From NCBI GenBank assembly GCA_026388345.1, contig JAPLJY010000052.1:1-23066 (forward strand): DNA of 23,066 nucleotides. Direction: 5' to 3'. The notes below the pieces were generated by a model, which did not search any database, had not been told where the DNA came from, and saw only the letters and a program-made list of their open reading frames with translations. The position numbers and the translations under genes were made by a program. Position 1 is the first letter of the stretch. Each line of letters starts with the position of its first letter. Positions 1-6,560 of the stretch are shown here, piece after piece. The DNA comes from Deltaproteobacteria bacterium (lineage in GTDB: Bacteria > Desulfobacterota > Syntrophia > Syntrophales > UBA5619).

Positions 1-341
1 TCGCCTGTCTGGTAGACATAGATGGCAAGGACGGCGACGAGGAGCGTGGCCAGGGCCTGAATGGGGACCTTGATGTGCAGCGGATAGAAGAGCCTCCGGA
101 GGATCCCCTGTTTCTGCCCGGCCTCTTCTCTGACCCGGGACATGATTCTCTGCTCGAAGAAAGGCGGCGGTTCCACCTCTCCGAGACCCTGCACGAGCTG
201 TTCCGCTTTCTTCAGGCCCGCAAAGGCCCGGCTGCAGCGGGGACAGGAGGCGAGGTGTCCCGCGATGCTTTTTTTCTCTTCCGGGGAGAGGAGATCCTCC
301 AGGTAGGCCGGAAGCCGATTTTCGATCTCGTTGCATGTCAT
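1..341 (-). CDS. Anti-sigma factor, zf-HC2 type (3' end cut by window)
   Basis: This gene encodes the probable anti-sigma factor that holds the adjacent ECF sigma factor inactive at the inner membrane. The reverse strand from 341 reads MTCNEIENRLPAYLEDLLS and continues with HLASCPRC, which is the His-x3-Cys-x2-Cys zinc-binding core of zf-HC2 (ZAS-like) domains. After an amphipathic linker, a hydrophobic stretch (ALATLLVAVLAIYVY) near residue 100 looks like a membrane helix, and the reading frame then runs off the window. The ATG (341-339) overlaps the sigma-factor stop TGA (340-338) as ATGA, so the two genes are translationally coupled, which is the usual sigma/anti-sigma arrangement. The sensory C-terminal part is not visible, so the signal cannot be guessed. 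Confidence 0.85.
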   Translation of the reverse strand, partial: MTCNEIENRLPAYLEDLLSPEEKKSIAGHLASCPRCSRAFAGLKKAEQLVQGLGEVEPPPFFEQRIMSRVREEAGQKQGILRRLFYPLHIKVPIQALATLLVAVLAIYVYQTG

Positions 342-970
342 ATCAGATCACCGAGTACCCGGAACAGGCCGTCTTTCAGCGCGTTTCTGGCCCGGAAAAG
401 CCGCGATTTAACGGTTCCCTCGGGCAGTTTCAGCAGGACACCGATCTCTTCGTAAGAGAAACCCTGGATGTCCCGGAGGACCAGGACTTCCCTCTGTTCG
501 CCGTCGAGGAAGCCGATGCATTCCTGGACCTTCGCCTCTAACTCCCTCTTCTCGAGCCGCTCGACGATCGACCCCTCCTGGGAACGGGGCTCGTTTACAA
601 AACTTCCGTCTTTCGATTCCGCGGGATCATCGAGCGACCCTGCCTCGCGGCGCGAACGGGCGGCCTTCCGCTTGATACAACTTCTCGAATGATTCAGCAC
701 GATGCCGCAGAGCCAGGTGGAGAACCGGGCATCCCCCCGGAATTTTCCGATGGCCCGGTAGGCGGAGAGGAAGGCCTCCTGCACAACGTCGCAGGCTTCG
801 TCGTAGTCGCCGATCATCCTGAAGGCGACGTTGAGCATCTTCTTCTGGTGCCTCCTGACCAGGACCGAGAATGCTTCGGTATCACCCCTCCGGCAGCGTG
901 CGACAAAACCGGCGTCATCGTCCGCGATGGTCCGGTTCTGCGCATCCACTGGATCAGGGTTATCCGGCAA
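338..970 (-). CDS. ECF-family RNA polymerase sigma factor (sigma-70 family, RpoE-like)
   Basis: This is a 210-residue alternative sigma factor. Region 2 spans about residues 25-95 and includes DYDEACDVVQEAFLSAYRAI and FRGDARFSTWL, the core-binding and -10-reading helices. Region 4 spans about residues 150-205 and includes REVLVLRDIQGFSYEEIG and EGTVKSRLFRARNAL, the helix-turn-helix that reads the -35 element. A charged linker of about 50 residues separates them, and sigma regions 1 and 3 are absent, as in ECF proteins. The start is TTG, chosen because GGGAGGT lies 7 nt upstream; no in-frame ATG fits as well. It is coupled to the zf-HC2 anti-sigma gene. Its likely target is the secreted-protein gene just upstream, which has an RpoE-like promoter. 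No copy of that promoter is visible directly before the sigma gene itself, so simple autoregulation is not evident. Confidence 0.93.
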   Translation of the reverse strand: MPDNPDPVDAQNRTIADDDAGFVARCRRGDTEAFSVLVRRHQKKMLNVAFRMIGDYDEACDVVQEAFLSAYRAIGKFRGDARFSTWLCGIVLNHSRSCIKRKAARSRREAGSLDDPAESKDGSFVNEPRSQEGSIVERLEKRELEAKVQECIGFLDGEQREVLVLRDIQGFSYEEIGVLLKLPEGTVKSRLFRARNALKDGLFRVLGDLI

Positions 971-977
971 AGGTGTT

Positions 978-984
978 ACCTCCC
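978..984 (-). promoter_or_regulatory. Shine-Dalgarno deciding a TTG start
   Basis: The minus strand reads GGGAGGT followed by 7 nt and then TTG (970-968). This is a near-ideal ribosome binding site and is the reason for starting the ECF sigma gene at TTG. Confidence 0.75.
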
Positions 985-1066
985 GTCATTGCATGCGGAG
1001 CGAGGCAATCCCGTAAATAGACATTATAATGCAGTACTAACACGTTGCTTCGCTCCGCGCAATGAC
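985..1066. repeat. Imperfect inverted repeat of the GTCATTGC..GAGCGAAGCAA type
   Basis: The left arm (985-1009) begins GTCATTGC and ends GGAGCGAGGCAAT. The right arm (1044-1066) is its reverse complement apart from a 2-nt insertion and a few substitutions. They are separated by about 34 nt of AT-rich DNA containing the self-complementary CATTATAATG. Dispersed repeats with a GTCATTGCGAGC...AGCGAAGCAAT core are common in many bacterial genomes; that is from memory. The element sits between the sigma gene and the secreted-protein gene and could act as a transcript-end hairpin or a small non-autonomous mobile element. Confidence 0.7.
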
Positions 1067-1097
1067 AGAAAACCCATGGTTTCCACCCTACGGCCTG

Positions 1098-1973
1098 TCA
1101 GGGCCGCATGCTCAGCGGAGGCGGAGGGGCGTAACCGCCGTTGTCCCAAAAGCGGTTGGGCGGACAGCGGGGCGGCTTGGCGCATTCAACGACCCCCAGT
1201 TTGCAGAGGGTCGAGCGCCACTCGTACTTGAGGTAGATGGTCTCCACCGCCCGTTTCTCCGGCTCAAAGGCCACGATCTGCGAGGGGGAATACTCGTCCC
1301 GGCCATAGCCGGTGCCGGCGCTCTCCAGCACCTGTTCCGACCGGGCGTCCTTTTCCTTCATCCGCTTGCCGGAGTCCTCCCGAGCGGCAGGCGCCGCTTC
1401 CGCTTTGTCGGCCGAACCTGCCGCCTTGCCTTCATAGCCGCGTGGATATGAGGGGGCTGTCCGGGAAAGGGATATCGGCGGCTCGTAGCGATGCACCTCA
1501 GGAAAGAGCGCAACGGCGATCACCCCCATGGCGCTCTCGTCGCCGAACGCCGCGGCGTAAGAGTCGGGTACGTCGGTGAAGTAGAAACGGTTGATGCGAT
1601 CTTGGGCCGTGCGCCAACCCGCATATTCTCCCGAACCGTATGGTTCGAGGATGTACATGTGCTCGTTGTTCTTCAGCCAGGATTTCGTGCCGCTGATGAT
1701 GTTGCGGCCATCCACCGCGATGACCAGCCCGACCCTCCGGTTGAGACGGTTTTTCACTTCGATGCGGTAGTGGTCCCCCTTGATCGCCTCGGCGTACACT
1801 TTGCGCACCCCGTGGCGCATTTTCACCGGGTAGGTCGGCAACGTCCGGCCGTCATCGGTCACGATCCGAACCTCCACGGCATCTCCGACGCCCCCGACGC
1901 CCCCGACGCCCCCTGCCCACGCGCCTGTCGTGCACACCACGATTGTTAGAATGACGATTGCAATGGTTTTCAT
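1098..1973 (-). CDS. Secreted protein of unknown function, probable ECF-sigma target
   Basis: A 291-residue protein that I do not recognise. The first 20 residues (MKTIAIVILTIVVCTTGAWA) form a clear signal peptide with an AWA cleavage site, so it is exported to the periplasm or beyond. A GGVGGVGGVG tract encoded by a DNA repeat follows directly. Residues 30-170 look like a beta-rich folded domain with no cysteines; residues 175-225 are Ala/Glu/Lys-rich and probably disordered. The C-terminal 65 residues contain three cysteines (STLCKLGVVEC, PPRCPPNRFW) and end in a proline-rich tail. SD AAGGAGGA (1981-1988) lies 7 nt before the ATG. The ECF-type promoter at 2008-2036 predicts a leader of about 30 nt. 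Being next to a sigma/anti-sigma pair suggests an envelope-stress output or a sensor component, but this is inference. Confidence 0.8.
   Translation of the reverse strand: MKTIAIVILTIVVCTTGAWAGGVGGVGGVGDAVEVRIVTDDGRTLPTYPVKMRHGVRKVYAEAIKGDHYRIEVKNRLNRRVGLVIAVDGRNIISGTKSWLKNNEHMYILEPYGSGEYAGWRTAQDRINRFYFTDVPDSYAAAFGDESAMGVIAVALFPEVHRYEPPISLSRTAPSYPRGYEGKAAGSADKAEAAPAAREDSGKRMKEKDARSEQVLESAGTGYGRDEYSPSQIVAFEPEKRAVETIYLKYEWRSTLCKLGVVECAKPPRCPPNRFWDNGGYAPPPPLSMRP
1887..1913 (-). repeat. Three perfect 9-bp tandem repeats coding Gly-Gly-Val
   Basis: The unit GACGCCCCC occurs three times without mismatch inside the secreted-protein gene. It encodes the GGV triplets immediately after the predicted signal-peptide cleavage site. 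A 9-bp unit keeps frame, so copy number could vary between strains without destroying the protein. Confidence 0.85.
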
Positions 1974-2007
1974 GATCCGTTCCTCCTTGTAAGTTGTCTT
2001 TGTAACC

Positions 2008-2036
2008 TTAGACAGGGGAAAGAAGAGAAAAGTTCC
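2008..2036 (-). promoter_or_regulatory. Predicted ECF (RpoE-like) promoter
   Basis: On the minus strand GGAACTT (2036-2030) is followed after 17 nt by TCTAA (2012-2008), preceded by G to give GTCTAA. This fits the established sigma-E/ECF consensus (GGAACTT, 16-17 nt, TCNAA-like). The expected transcription start falls near 2000, which gives a leader of about 30 nt containing the SD of the 1098-1973 gene. The adjacent ECF sigma gene is the natural candidate to read it. Confidence 0.72.
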
Positions 2037-2040
2037 CGGA

Positions 2041-2214
2041 ATGTTTTTACGTAGGGATTTTGTTCATTTTTGTGGTCAAAATTCCATTGACACACAAGAT
2101 CCTTCTTCATATAGTCCCACCGTGAAAAAGGAATACGGCGTCTACCGCCTGAGCATGCCCCTGACCAACTTGCCCAATGGAAACCCGGAGACGGGAAAAT
2201 ACCTGGTACGCTGA
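2041..2214 (+). CDS. Short ORF or gene remnant coupled to the DUF218 gene
   Basis: An open frame of 57 codons starts at ATG 2041, with an internal GTG at 2121. It ends in TGA 2212-2214, which overlaps the ATG (2214-2216) of the next gene. The second half (VKKEYGVYRLSMPLTNLPNG, then NPETGKYLVR) reads like natural protein; the first half overlaps the divergent ECF promoter and does not. No good SD precedes either start. It is best read as the 3' end of a lost upstream gene, or as a short leader peptide that couples translation into the DUF218 gene. The function is unknown. Confidence 0.35.
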   Translation: MFLRRDFVHFCGQNSIDTQDPSSYSPTVKKEYGVYRLSMPLTNLPNGNPETGKYLVR

Positions 2215-2990
2215 TGGTCGAAACTCTCTTTTTATTGAAAAAAATTATCTCCCTCTTCTTTCAGCCCTTGTCCATCGTGACCTTCTTGATGGTGAGCGCC
2301 TTGATCCTCCTCTGGGCAACCAGGAAGCAGGTTCTTGGTAAAATCTTCTTTACCCTGGGAACGATCCTGCTCCTGCTGACAAGCTACGGATTCCTGGCTG
2401 ACAGGCTCGTCGTATCGCTCGAAAACCGTTACCCCCCTTTACTGAAGGTTGAGGATATCCATAGAGCCAAAGATATCAAATGGATCGTTGTCCTGGGAGG
2501 GGGCGCCCGGCCCGATCCTCGTTTGCCCCTTTCCAGCCGGCTTAGCCCGGATTCCCTGACCCGGCTCCTCGAAGGGGTAAGGCTCCACCGTCAGCTCCCC
2601 GGGTCCAAACTCCTTCTTTCCGGCGGGGCCGTATTTCAGGACACACCGGAGGGCGAAACGCTTGCGAAGACGGCCTTGTTGATGGGTGTGAGTGAAAATG
2701 ACGTGGTAATGGAAAATAAATCCCTGGATACGTCCGATCAGGCAAAATTGATCTCAAGCGTCATTGGCCGTAACCAGTTCATTCTCGTGACCTCGGCCAT
2801 CCACATGCCCCGTTCCATAGCCATTTTTCGCAAATTCGGAATGGAACCGATCGCCGCGCCCACCAACTATCTCGTTGATAAGCAATCGCGTTTCCATCCC
2901 CAGGCTTTCTTCCCCGGTGCCCATTCCCTGGGTAAGATGGAAGCGGCCATCCATGAATATCTGGGCCTGATCTGGATGCGTGTTCAGTAA
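2214..2990 (+). CDS. DUF218 (ElyC/SanA/YdcF-like) membrane protein
   Basis: A 258-residue protein. Two N-terminal hydrophobic segments (about residues 10-36 and 43-61) anchor it in the inner membrane. A DUF218 domain follows, with the family's motifs: IVVLGGGARP at 91-100, LLLSGG at 133-138, a SLDTSDQA segment near 170-177, and LVTSAIHMPRS at 191-201. The layout and length match ElyC of E. coli, which is required for envelope and peptidoglycan integrity in the cold; its biochemical activity is not settled. Its ATG overlaps the stop of a short upstream frame and no strong SD is visible, so it may depend on translational coupling. The base composition is more AT-rich than in the 8.6-19 kb region. 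Confidence 0.85.
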   Translation: MVETLFLLKKIISLFFQPLSIVTFLMVSALILLWATRKQVLGKIFFTLGTILLLLTSYGFLADRLVVSLENRYPPLLKVEDIHRAKDIKWIVVLGGGARPDPRLPLSSRLSPDSLTRLLEGVRLHRQLPGSKLLLSGGAVFQDTPEGETLAKTALLMGVSENDVVMENKSLDTSDQAKLISSVIGRNQFILVTSAIHMPRSIAIFRKFGMEPIAAPTNYLVDKQSRFHPQAFFPGAHSLGKMEAAIHEYLGLIWMRVQ

Positions 2991-3047
2991 CGTCCGTTTT
3001 AAGGATATTCCGGATATTTTAGTGGCGGCGCAGATACTTATGCAAAG

Positions 3048-3069
3048 AAAATAGATCCGATGCTATTTT
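3048..3069. other. AT-rich hairpin between the DUF218 and SdpI genes
   Basis: AAAATAG (3048-3054) and CTATTTT (3063-3069) are perfect 7-bp inverted arms around an 8-nt loop. This could be a weak bidirectional terminator. The stem has only one GC pair, so support is modest. Confidence 0.25.
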
Positions 3070-3112
3070 CGCTCAATTATTCAATCGCGGATGGGGGGTA
3101 GAACACGCTTCC

Positions 3113-3442
3113 ATGTGGACCATCAATGAAAAAACATTCATAACATTGACCGTTCTTGGCATAGTGATCATCCTGATCTCTATTCCTCTTTACCTGGGCA
3201 AAGTTAAGATGAACGGTGTTTACGGATTCAGAATTCGGAAAGCTTTTGAATCCGAGCAGAACTGGTATCGGATAAACCGTTACGGGGCAATGGCATTGAT
3301 GCTGTGGGCGGTGGTCCTAATGGCTGTTGGAATCACCTGCCTGTTTGTTCACCCGCAATATGTCCTTAATACGGCAAGGGGCGGCATGATATCCATCATT
3401 ATTCCGATTATGTTGACAATAGTCTTTGGAAGAAGGATATGA
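3113..3442 (+). CDS. SdpI-family membrane protein
   Basis: A 109-residue integral membrane protein with three hydrophobic segments (about residues 9-28, 57-78 and 89-105). Between the first two lies MNGVYGFRIRKAFESEQNWY, which matches the conserved cytoplasmic loop of the SdpI family (YGFRT..TL.S...W...N). SdpI of Bacillus subtilis is an immunity protein against the SdpC killing factor and also titrates a repressor. Most distant members, like this one, have no known partner. No toxin gene is recognisable nearby. A G-run lies about 14 nt before the ATG, which is too far for a good SD, so the start is only moderately secure. Confidence 0.75.
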   Translation: MWTINEKTFITLTVLGIVIILISIPLYLGKVKMNGVYGFRIRKAFESEQNWYRINRYGAMALMLWAVVLMAVGITCLFVHPQYVLNTARGGMISIIIPIMLTIVFGRRI

Positions 3443-3582
3443 TGACATGAAGTAACTCAATGCAGCCATTTTGTTGAAGATTGCTTCCTCGCTACTTGAC
3501 GAATTCCGGAAAGTTTTCAACATTTTGACCTAACAATTAAGTGCATAGGCGCACGAATGACAAATGAAGGAGGCGACGAATA

Positions 3583-4083
3583 ATGTCTGCGGGCTTTAAG
3601 TTCAATGCTCCCTGGGGATTATCCCTCAAACTGATAACGGCATTTTCTGTTGTCATCCTTGTCGGCATTTCCGTAATTGGTCTATTTTGGGGTCCTCATG
3701 GGAATATCATCTGGATCTTGGGTACAATCTTCACTCCCCTTCTCATGCTTGCAGGTGCAGCCTCTTTCATGATTCGGGGATACATTATCACAGAACAAAG
3801 TCTTCTGGTGCAACGTCTTGGATGGAACTCCGAATTGAGTTTGAACAATCTGCTTTTCGTGGAATTTGATCCGGAGGCAATGAAAAAATCCATTCGAGCC
3901 TTTGGCAATGGCGGATTATTTTGTTTTGCCGGGAAATTCCAAAACAATAAACTTGGATCTTACCGCGCCTATGCAACAAATCCTGATTTATCGGTCGTTT
4001 TGAAATTCAAAGATCGAGTAGTTGTCATAACTCCTGAAACTCCTGATAAGTTTGTAAATAAGATCAAAGAAGCGATAAAATAA
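3583..4083 (+). CDS. Membrane-anchored bacterial PH-like domain protein
   Basis: A 166-residue protein with two adjacent hydrophobic segments (about residues 15-35 and 40-65). A soluble half follows, beginning RGYIITEQSLLVQRLGWNSE, with the RAFGNGGLFCFAGKF, SYRAYATNP and VVITPETPDKFVNKI segments. This pattern is typical of the bacterial pleckstrin-homology (bPH_5/PF10882-like) membrane proteins. Functions of the family are mostly unknown. AAGGAGG about 8 nt upstream gives a strong SD for the ATG. The gene stands alone: gaps of 140 and over 300 nt flank it, and it is AT-rich like its neighbours. Confidence 0.7.
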   Translation: MSAGFKFNAPWGLSLKLITAFSVVILVGISVIGLFWGPHGNIIWILGTIFTPLLMLAGAASFMIRGYIITEQSLLVQRLGWNSELSLNNLLFVEFDPEAMKKSIRAFGNGGLFCFAGKFQNNKLGSYRAYATNPDLSVVLKFKDRVVVITPETPDKFVNKIKEAIK

Positions 4084-4269
4084 GTGCTTTGTTGCCATAA
4101 TTTATGATGATATTCCTTGACTTCTGGAAAAATATTTGAAGTAGTGTTCGCTAATCCATTCTCATATTCCATCTCCTTCACAATGACATTACAGCTCGCG
4201 TGCATATATCCTGTGGGTCATTGTTCCAGTCGCTGAAAAAGAGGAATCTTAACCGTTCAGTATATCCGT

Positions 4270-4350
4270 CCCGATAAAGCCAAACCGTCCGTTAGGAGGG
4301 GGCGGAAAGCGGCGGGTCTTCAACCATCTTTGGATCTGCGACCATCGTTT
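4270..4350 (+). promoter_or_regulatory. Candidate degenerate c-di-GMP-I (GEMM) riboswitch
   Basis: The segment GATAAAGCCAAACCGTCC (4273-4290), a GTTA loop, GGAGG, GGGCGGAAAGC and CGGGTCTTC (4313-4321) follow the order of conserved GEMM-I blocks as I remember them: GGCAAACC, stem, GGACGCAAAGC, then CGGGTCTA. The first stem closes with CCGTCC/GGAGGG with one mismatch. Differences (CCAAACC for GCAAACC, GGGCGG for GGACGC) and the lack of a clear closing P1 strand make it degenerate or possibly dead. It lies about 210-290 nt before the 4558 gene and 60-130 nt before a short ORF with a good SD. Nothing else is recognised in the 320-nt gap 4084-4404. Confidence 0.33.
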
Positions 4351-4404
4351 CTCTTACAGCTCAGTAAACTCATCAACCTGCCCTTTAACTTTCTGGAGGT
4401 CACC

Positions 4405-4512
4405 ATGAAAAGGAGTTACCGGAAGGTGCCGATATTGCGGCTTCCATGGAGGTTACGATACCTCTTTGGAGGCTTACGTTTTACGATACTCAGAATATCT
4501 ATTTTCATCTAA
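4405..4512 (+). CDS. Possible 35-residue basic peptide, doubtful
   Basis: The ATG at 4405 is preceded by GGAGGT with a short 4-nt spacer and opens a frame of 35 codons (MKRSYRKVPILRLPWRLRYL and on), rich in Arg, Leu and Ile. An overlapping frame from 4446 is also open for about 30 codons and reads more like ordinary protein, so this could be a frameshifted remnant. It lies downstream of the riboswitch-like segment and 45 nt before the 4558 gene. I do not recognise either product. Confidence 0.22.
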   Translation: MKRSYRKVPILRLPWRLRYLFGGLRFTILRISIFI

Positions 4513-4557
4513 AACAAATTCAGGCATTCACCTGCCTGTGAAAATGGAGGTAAAAAA

Positions 4558-4857
4558 ATGGTTACCATCGGAATGATATCTTTTCCCACGGAAAGTTCAA
4601 AGGAGATGGGCAAGCGTTTTATGGAGATACCCCCTCTGCCCACATACATAACCAGGAAAGGTCCCTATGTCGGCAGCGAATTAGGGGTGGGCATTAAGCT
4701 TATATCTATATGGGAGTATGACCCATCCAAAATGGCAGAAGCCGTTGAATTTGTAGGCAATTACTATGCACATTTCATCGGCGTACCTGGCTTTACATAT
4801 ACCATTGATACCTGGTTTGAGATTAAAGAGGCCTTCAAGATGATTGGATTGGCTTAG
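4558..4857 (+). CDS. Small conserved-type protein of unknown function (99 aa)
   Basis: This 99-residue soluble protein has no signal peptide, membrane segment or cysteines. It starts with a hydrophobic beta-like strand (MVTIGMISFP), has GIKLISIWEYDPSKMAEAVE in the middle and an amphipathic helix at the end. The strand-helix-strand-strand-helix pattern and length suggest a ferredoxin-like or dimeric alpha/beta-barrel fold. That is inference from the pattern, and I do not recognise a named family. GGAGG followed by an A-run gives a strong SD. The next gene (98 aa) has a similar size and predicted fold, so the two may work together; they are separated by 76 nt and each has its own SD. Confidence 0.65.
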   Translation: MVTIGMISFPTESSKEMGKRFMEIPPLPTYITRKGPYVGSELGVGIKLISIWEYDPSKMAEAVEFVGNYYAHFIGVPGFTYTIDTWFEIKEAFKMIGLA

Positions 4858-4933
4858 TATGCCCAATCCATTTGAGACATTAACTGGTTGCACTTCAACC
4901 ACCTGCAAGACTTAATAAAAAGGAGGAAAAGCT

Positions 4934-5230
4934 ATGGGGAAATATCTGTATCTTTGGGAAATTGACCGGACAAAAATACCTGTGGATCCAAAAGAGCGTG
5001 GGGTTGGATTTAGTATGCTGATGGAGATGGTTAAGCAAGATATAAAAAAAGGCATAACCAAGGATTGGGGAGTATTTGTCGGCGAATTTAACGGCTATTC
5101 AGTCGTTGAAGGAACTGAGGTGGAAATTATGAACCAGATACAACAGTACACTCCGTTTGTCTTTTTCAAGGTCCACCCCATCGGCTCAGTAACTCAAGTA
5201 GAGGAAATGATAAAAACCCTGACCAAGTGA
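4934..5230 (+). CDS. Small conserved-type protein of unknown function (98 aa)
   Basis: A 98-residue soluble protein that opens MGKYLYLWEIDRTKIPVDPK and continues with a long helix (FSMLMEMVKQDIKKGITKDW), a GVFVGEFNGYSVVEGTEVEI strand-turn-strand region, and a final helix after PFVFFKVHPI. Proteins with this opening recur in my memory of deltaproteobacterial genomes as hypotheticals; a ferredoxin-like fold is plausible. No catalytic motif is evident. AAGGAGG lies 8 nt before the ATG. It follows the 99-residue gene in the same direction and is followed by a strong hairpin, so the two probably share a transcript end. Confidence 0.68.
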   Translation: MGKYLYLWEIDRTKIPVDPKERGVGFSMLMEMVKQDIKKGITKDWGVFVGEFNGYSVVEGTEVEIMNQIQQYTPFVFFKVHPIGSVTQVEEMIKTLTK

Positions 5231-5256
5231 TTGTGTGAATTCAACCGATTCTGTAG

Positions 5257-5299
5257 AGGGGCGGTGCCGTCAATGACGTCGGAGCAAGGCACTGCCCCT
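5257..5299 (+). terminator. 12-bp hairpin after the small-gene pair
   Basis: AGGGGCGGTGCC (5257-5268) pairs with GGCACTGCCCCT (5288-5299) over 12 positions with one G-U pair, around a 19-nt loop that itself contains GTCAATGAC. Only a short TTTA follows, so it is either a modest terminator for the 4558-5230 pair or a palindromic repeat element. Confidence 0.5.
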
Positions 5300-5344
5300 T
5301 TACGGAAGGAATAAAAAGCCCAAATAAATTATTGAGGCGGCATC

Positions 5345-6442
5345 ATGAAAAAACTGGGGCTGACGATTGGTGTCCTTCTGTTTCTGCCGGCCGCTTATTT
5401 GACCCTCTGGCCGGTGCCGATTAAGCCTGTCAGCTGGAATGCACCCATGCCGCCCAGCTATACCGGCCCGCACGCAGTCAACACAAAGCTTGCCAATCTC
5501 AAGATGATTTCACTGGGCAAAGAAGAAGGACCAGAGCATATCGCCATCGGCAAAGACGGCAAGCTTTATACCGCAGTAGCCAGCGGCAACATCCTGCGAA
5601 TGAATCCGGATGGCAGCGCACAAGAGGTGTTTGTAAACACCGGCGGGCGGGTGCTGGGTTTTGACTTTGACGCAGCCGGAAACCTGATCGCTGCCGACGC
5701 CGTGAAGGGCCTGCAGTCGATCAGCCCCGAAAGAAAGATCACGGTGTTGACCGACAAGGTGAGCGGAGAGCCGATCCTCTATGCCGACGCAGTGGTGGTG
5801 GCCAAGTCCGGTAAGATGTATTTGAGCGATGCGTCAACCCGCTTTGCACCCAAAGACTGGGGCGGGACATTTGAAGCCAGCGTGCTGGACATTATCGAGC
5901 AGGCATCAACCGGCCGTATTCTGGAGTACGACCCGGCAAATAAGACAACCCGTGTCGTTGCGAGAGGCTTTAGTTTTGCCAACGGTGTGGCCCTGAGCCG
6001 GGATGAACAAACGCTGTTCGTCAATGAAACCGGTAAATACCGGGTGTGGAAAATTTTTGTGAACGCGAGAGATTTGGATATTTCTACCCCGAGCGGCCAG
6101 GCCAAAGTGCTGTTTGACAACCTGCCCGGTTATCCGGACAACCTGATGCGCGGACTCGATGGGAAAATCTGGCTGGGCTTCGCCAAACCTCGCAATCCAA
6201 CCATCGACAAACTGGCTGCCAAGCCGTTTCTACGTAAACTCATACTGCGCCTGCCGCGCGTGATGTGGCCGGTTCCGAAGGCCTACGGCCATGTGATAGC
6301 GTTCACGGAAGACGGCAAGGTGGTGGCTGATTTGTAGGACCCGAGCGGCGCTTACCCGGAAACGACGGCGGTGACGGAAACTGCTGACCGGCTCTACATC
6401 CAGAGCCTGCACGCCAAGGGGTTGGGCTGGATGCCCAAATGA
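5345..6442 (+). pseudogene. SMP-30/strictosidine-synthase-like protein with in-frame TAG
   Basis: This gene encodes a six-bladed-propeller lactonase-like protein of the SMP-30/gluconolactonase/APMAP group, which hydrolyses lactones or related esters in characterised members. An N-terminal hydrophobic segment (LGLTIGVLLFLPAAYLTLW) anchors or exports it. Propeller repeats include EGPEHIAIGKDGKLYTA (about 61-77), GRVLGFDFDAAGNLIAAD, YADAVVVAKSGKMYLSDAS, GFSFANGVALSRDEQTLFV and DNLMRGLDGKIWLG. The frame meets TAG at 6335-6337 after VVADL. Without any shift it then continues for 34 codons (DPSGAYPETTAV, then TADRLYIQSLHAKGLGWMPK) to TGA 6440-6442. That tail is what a full-length member should have, so TAG probably replaces CAG. 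The truncated 330-residue product lacks the last blade strand. SD GAGGCGG precedes the ATG. Confidence 0.8.
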
Positions 6443-6560
6443 TGATTCTGTTTTGAACGGGGAAAATATACAACAATAATTACTGTCAACTCGTATATAA
6501 CCTTCTTCCTTAAAGAAATAATGGACTTGATACTATGTTTCCTGTAGATTTCACAGTATA

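Noticed and set aside
1023..1030. TATAAT inside the inverted repeat as a sigma-gene promoter
   Set aside because: No matching -35 hexamer at proper distance on either strand; the motif is a by-product of a self-complementary repeat centre.
3113..3442. SdpI-like gene as immunity half of a toxin system
   Set aside because: No SdpC-like or other secreted toxin gene is adjacent; most SdpI-family proteins have no linked toxin.
3525..3560. Integron attC-like core (ACCTAAC followed by AATTAAG)
   Set aside because: It matches one RYYYAAC half-site only; no partner GTTRRRY site at proper spacing and no palindromic body was found.
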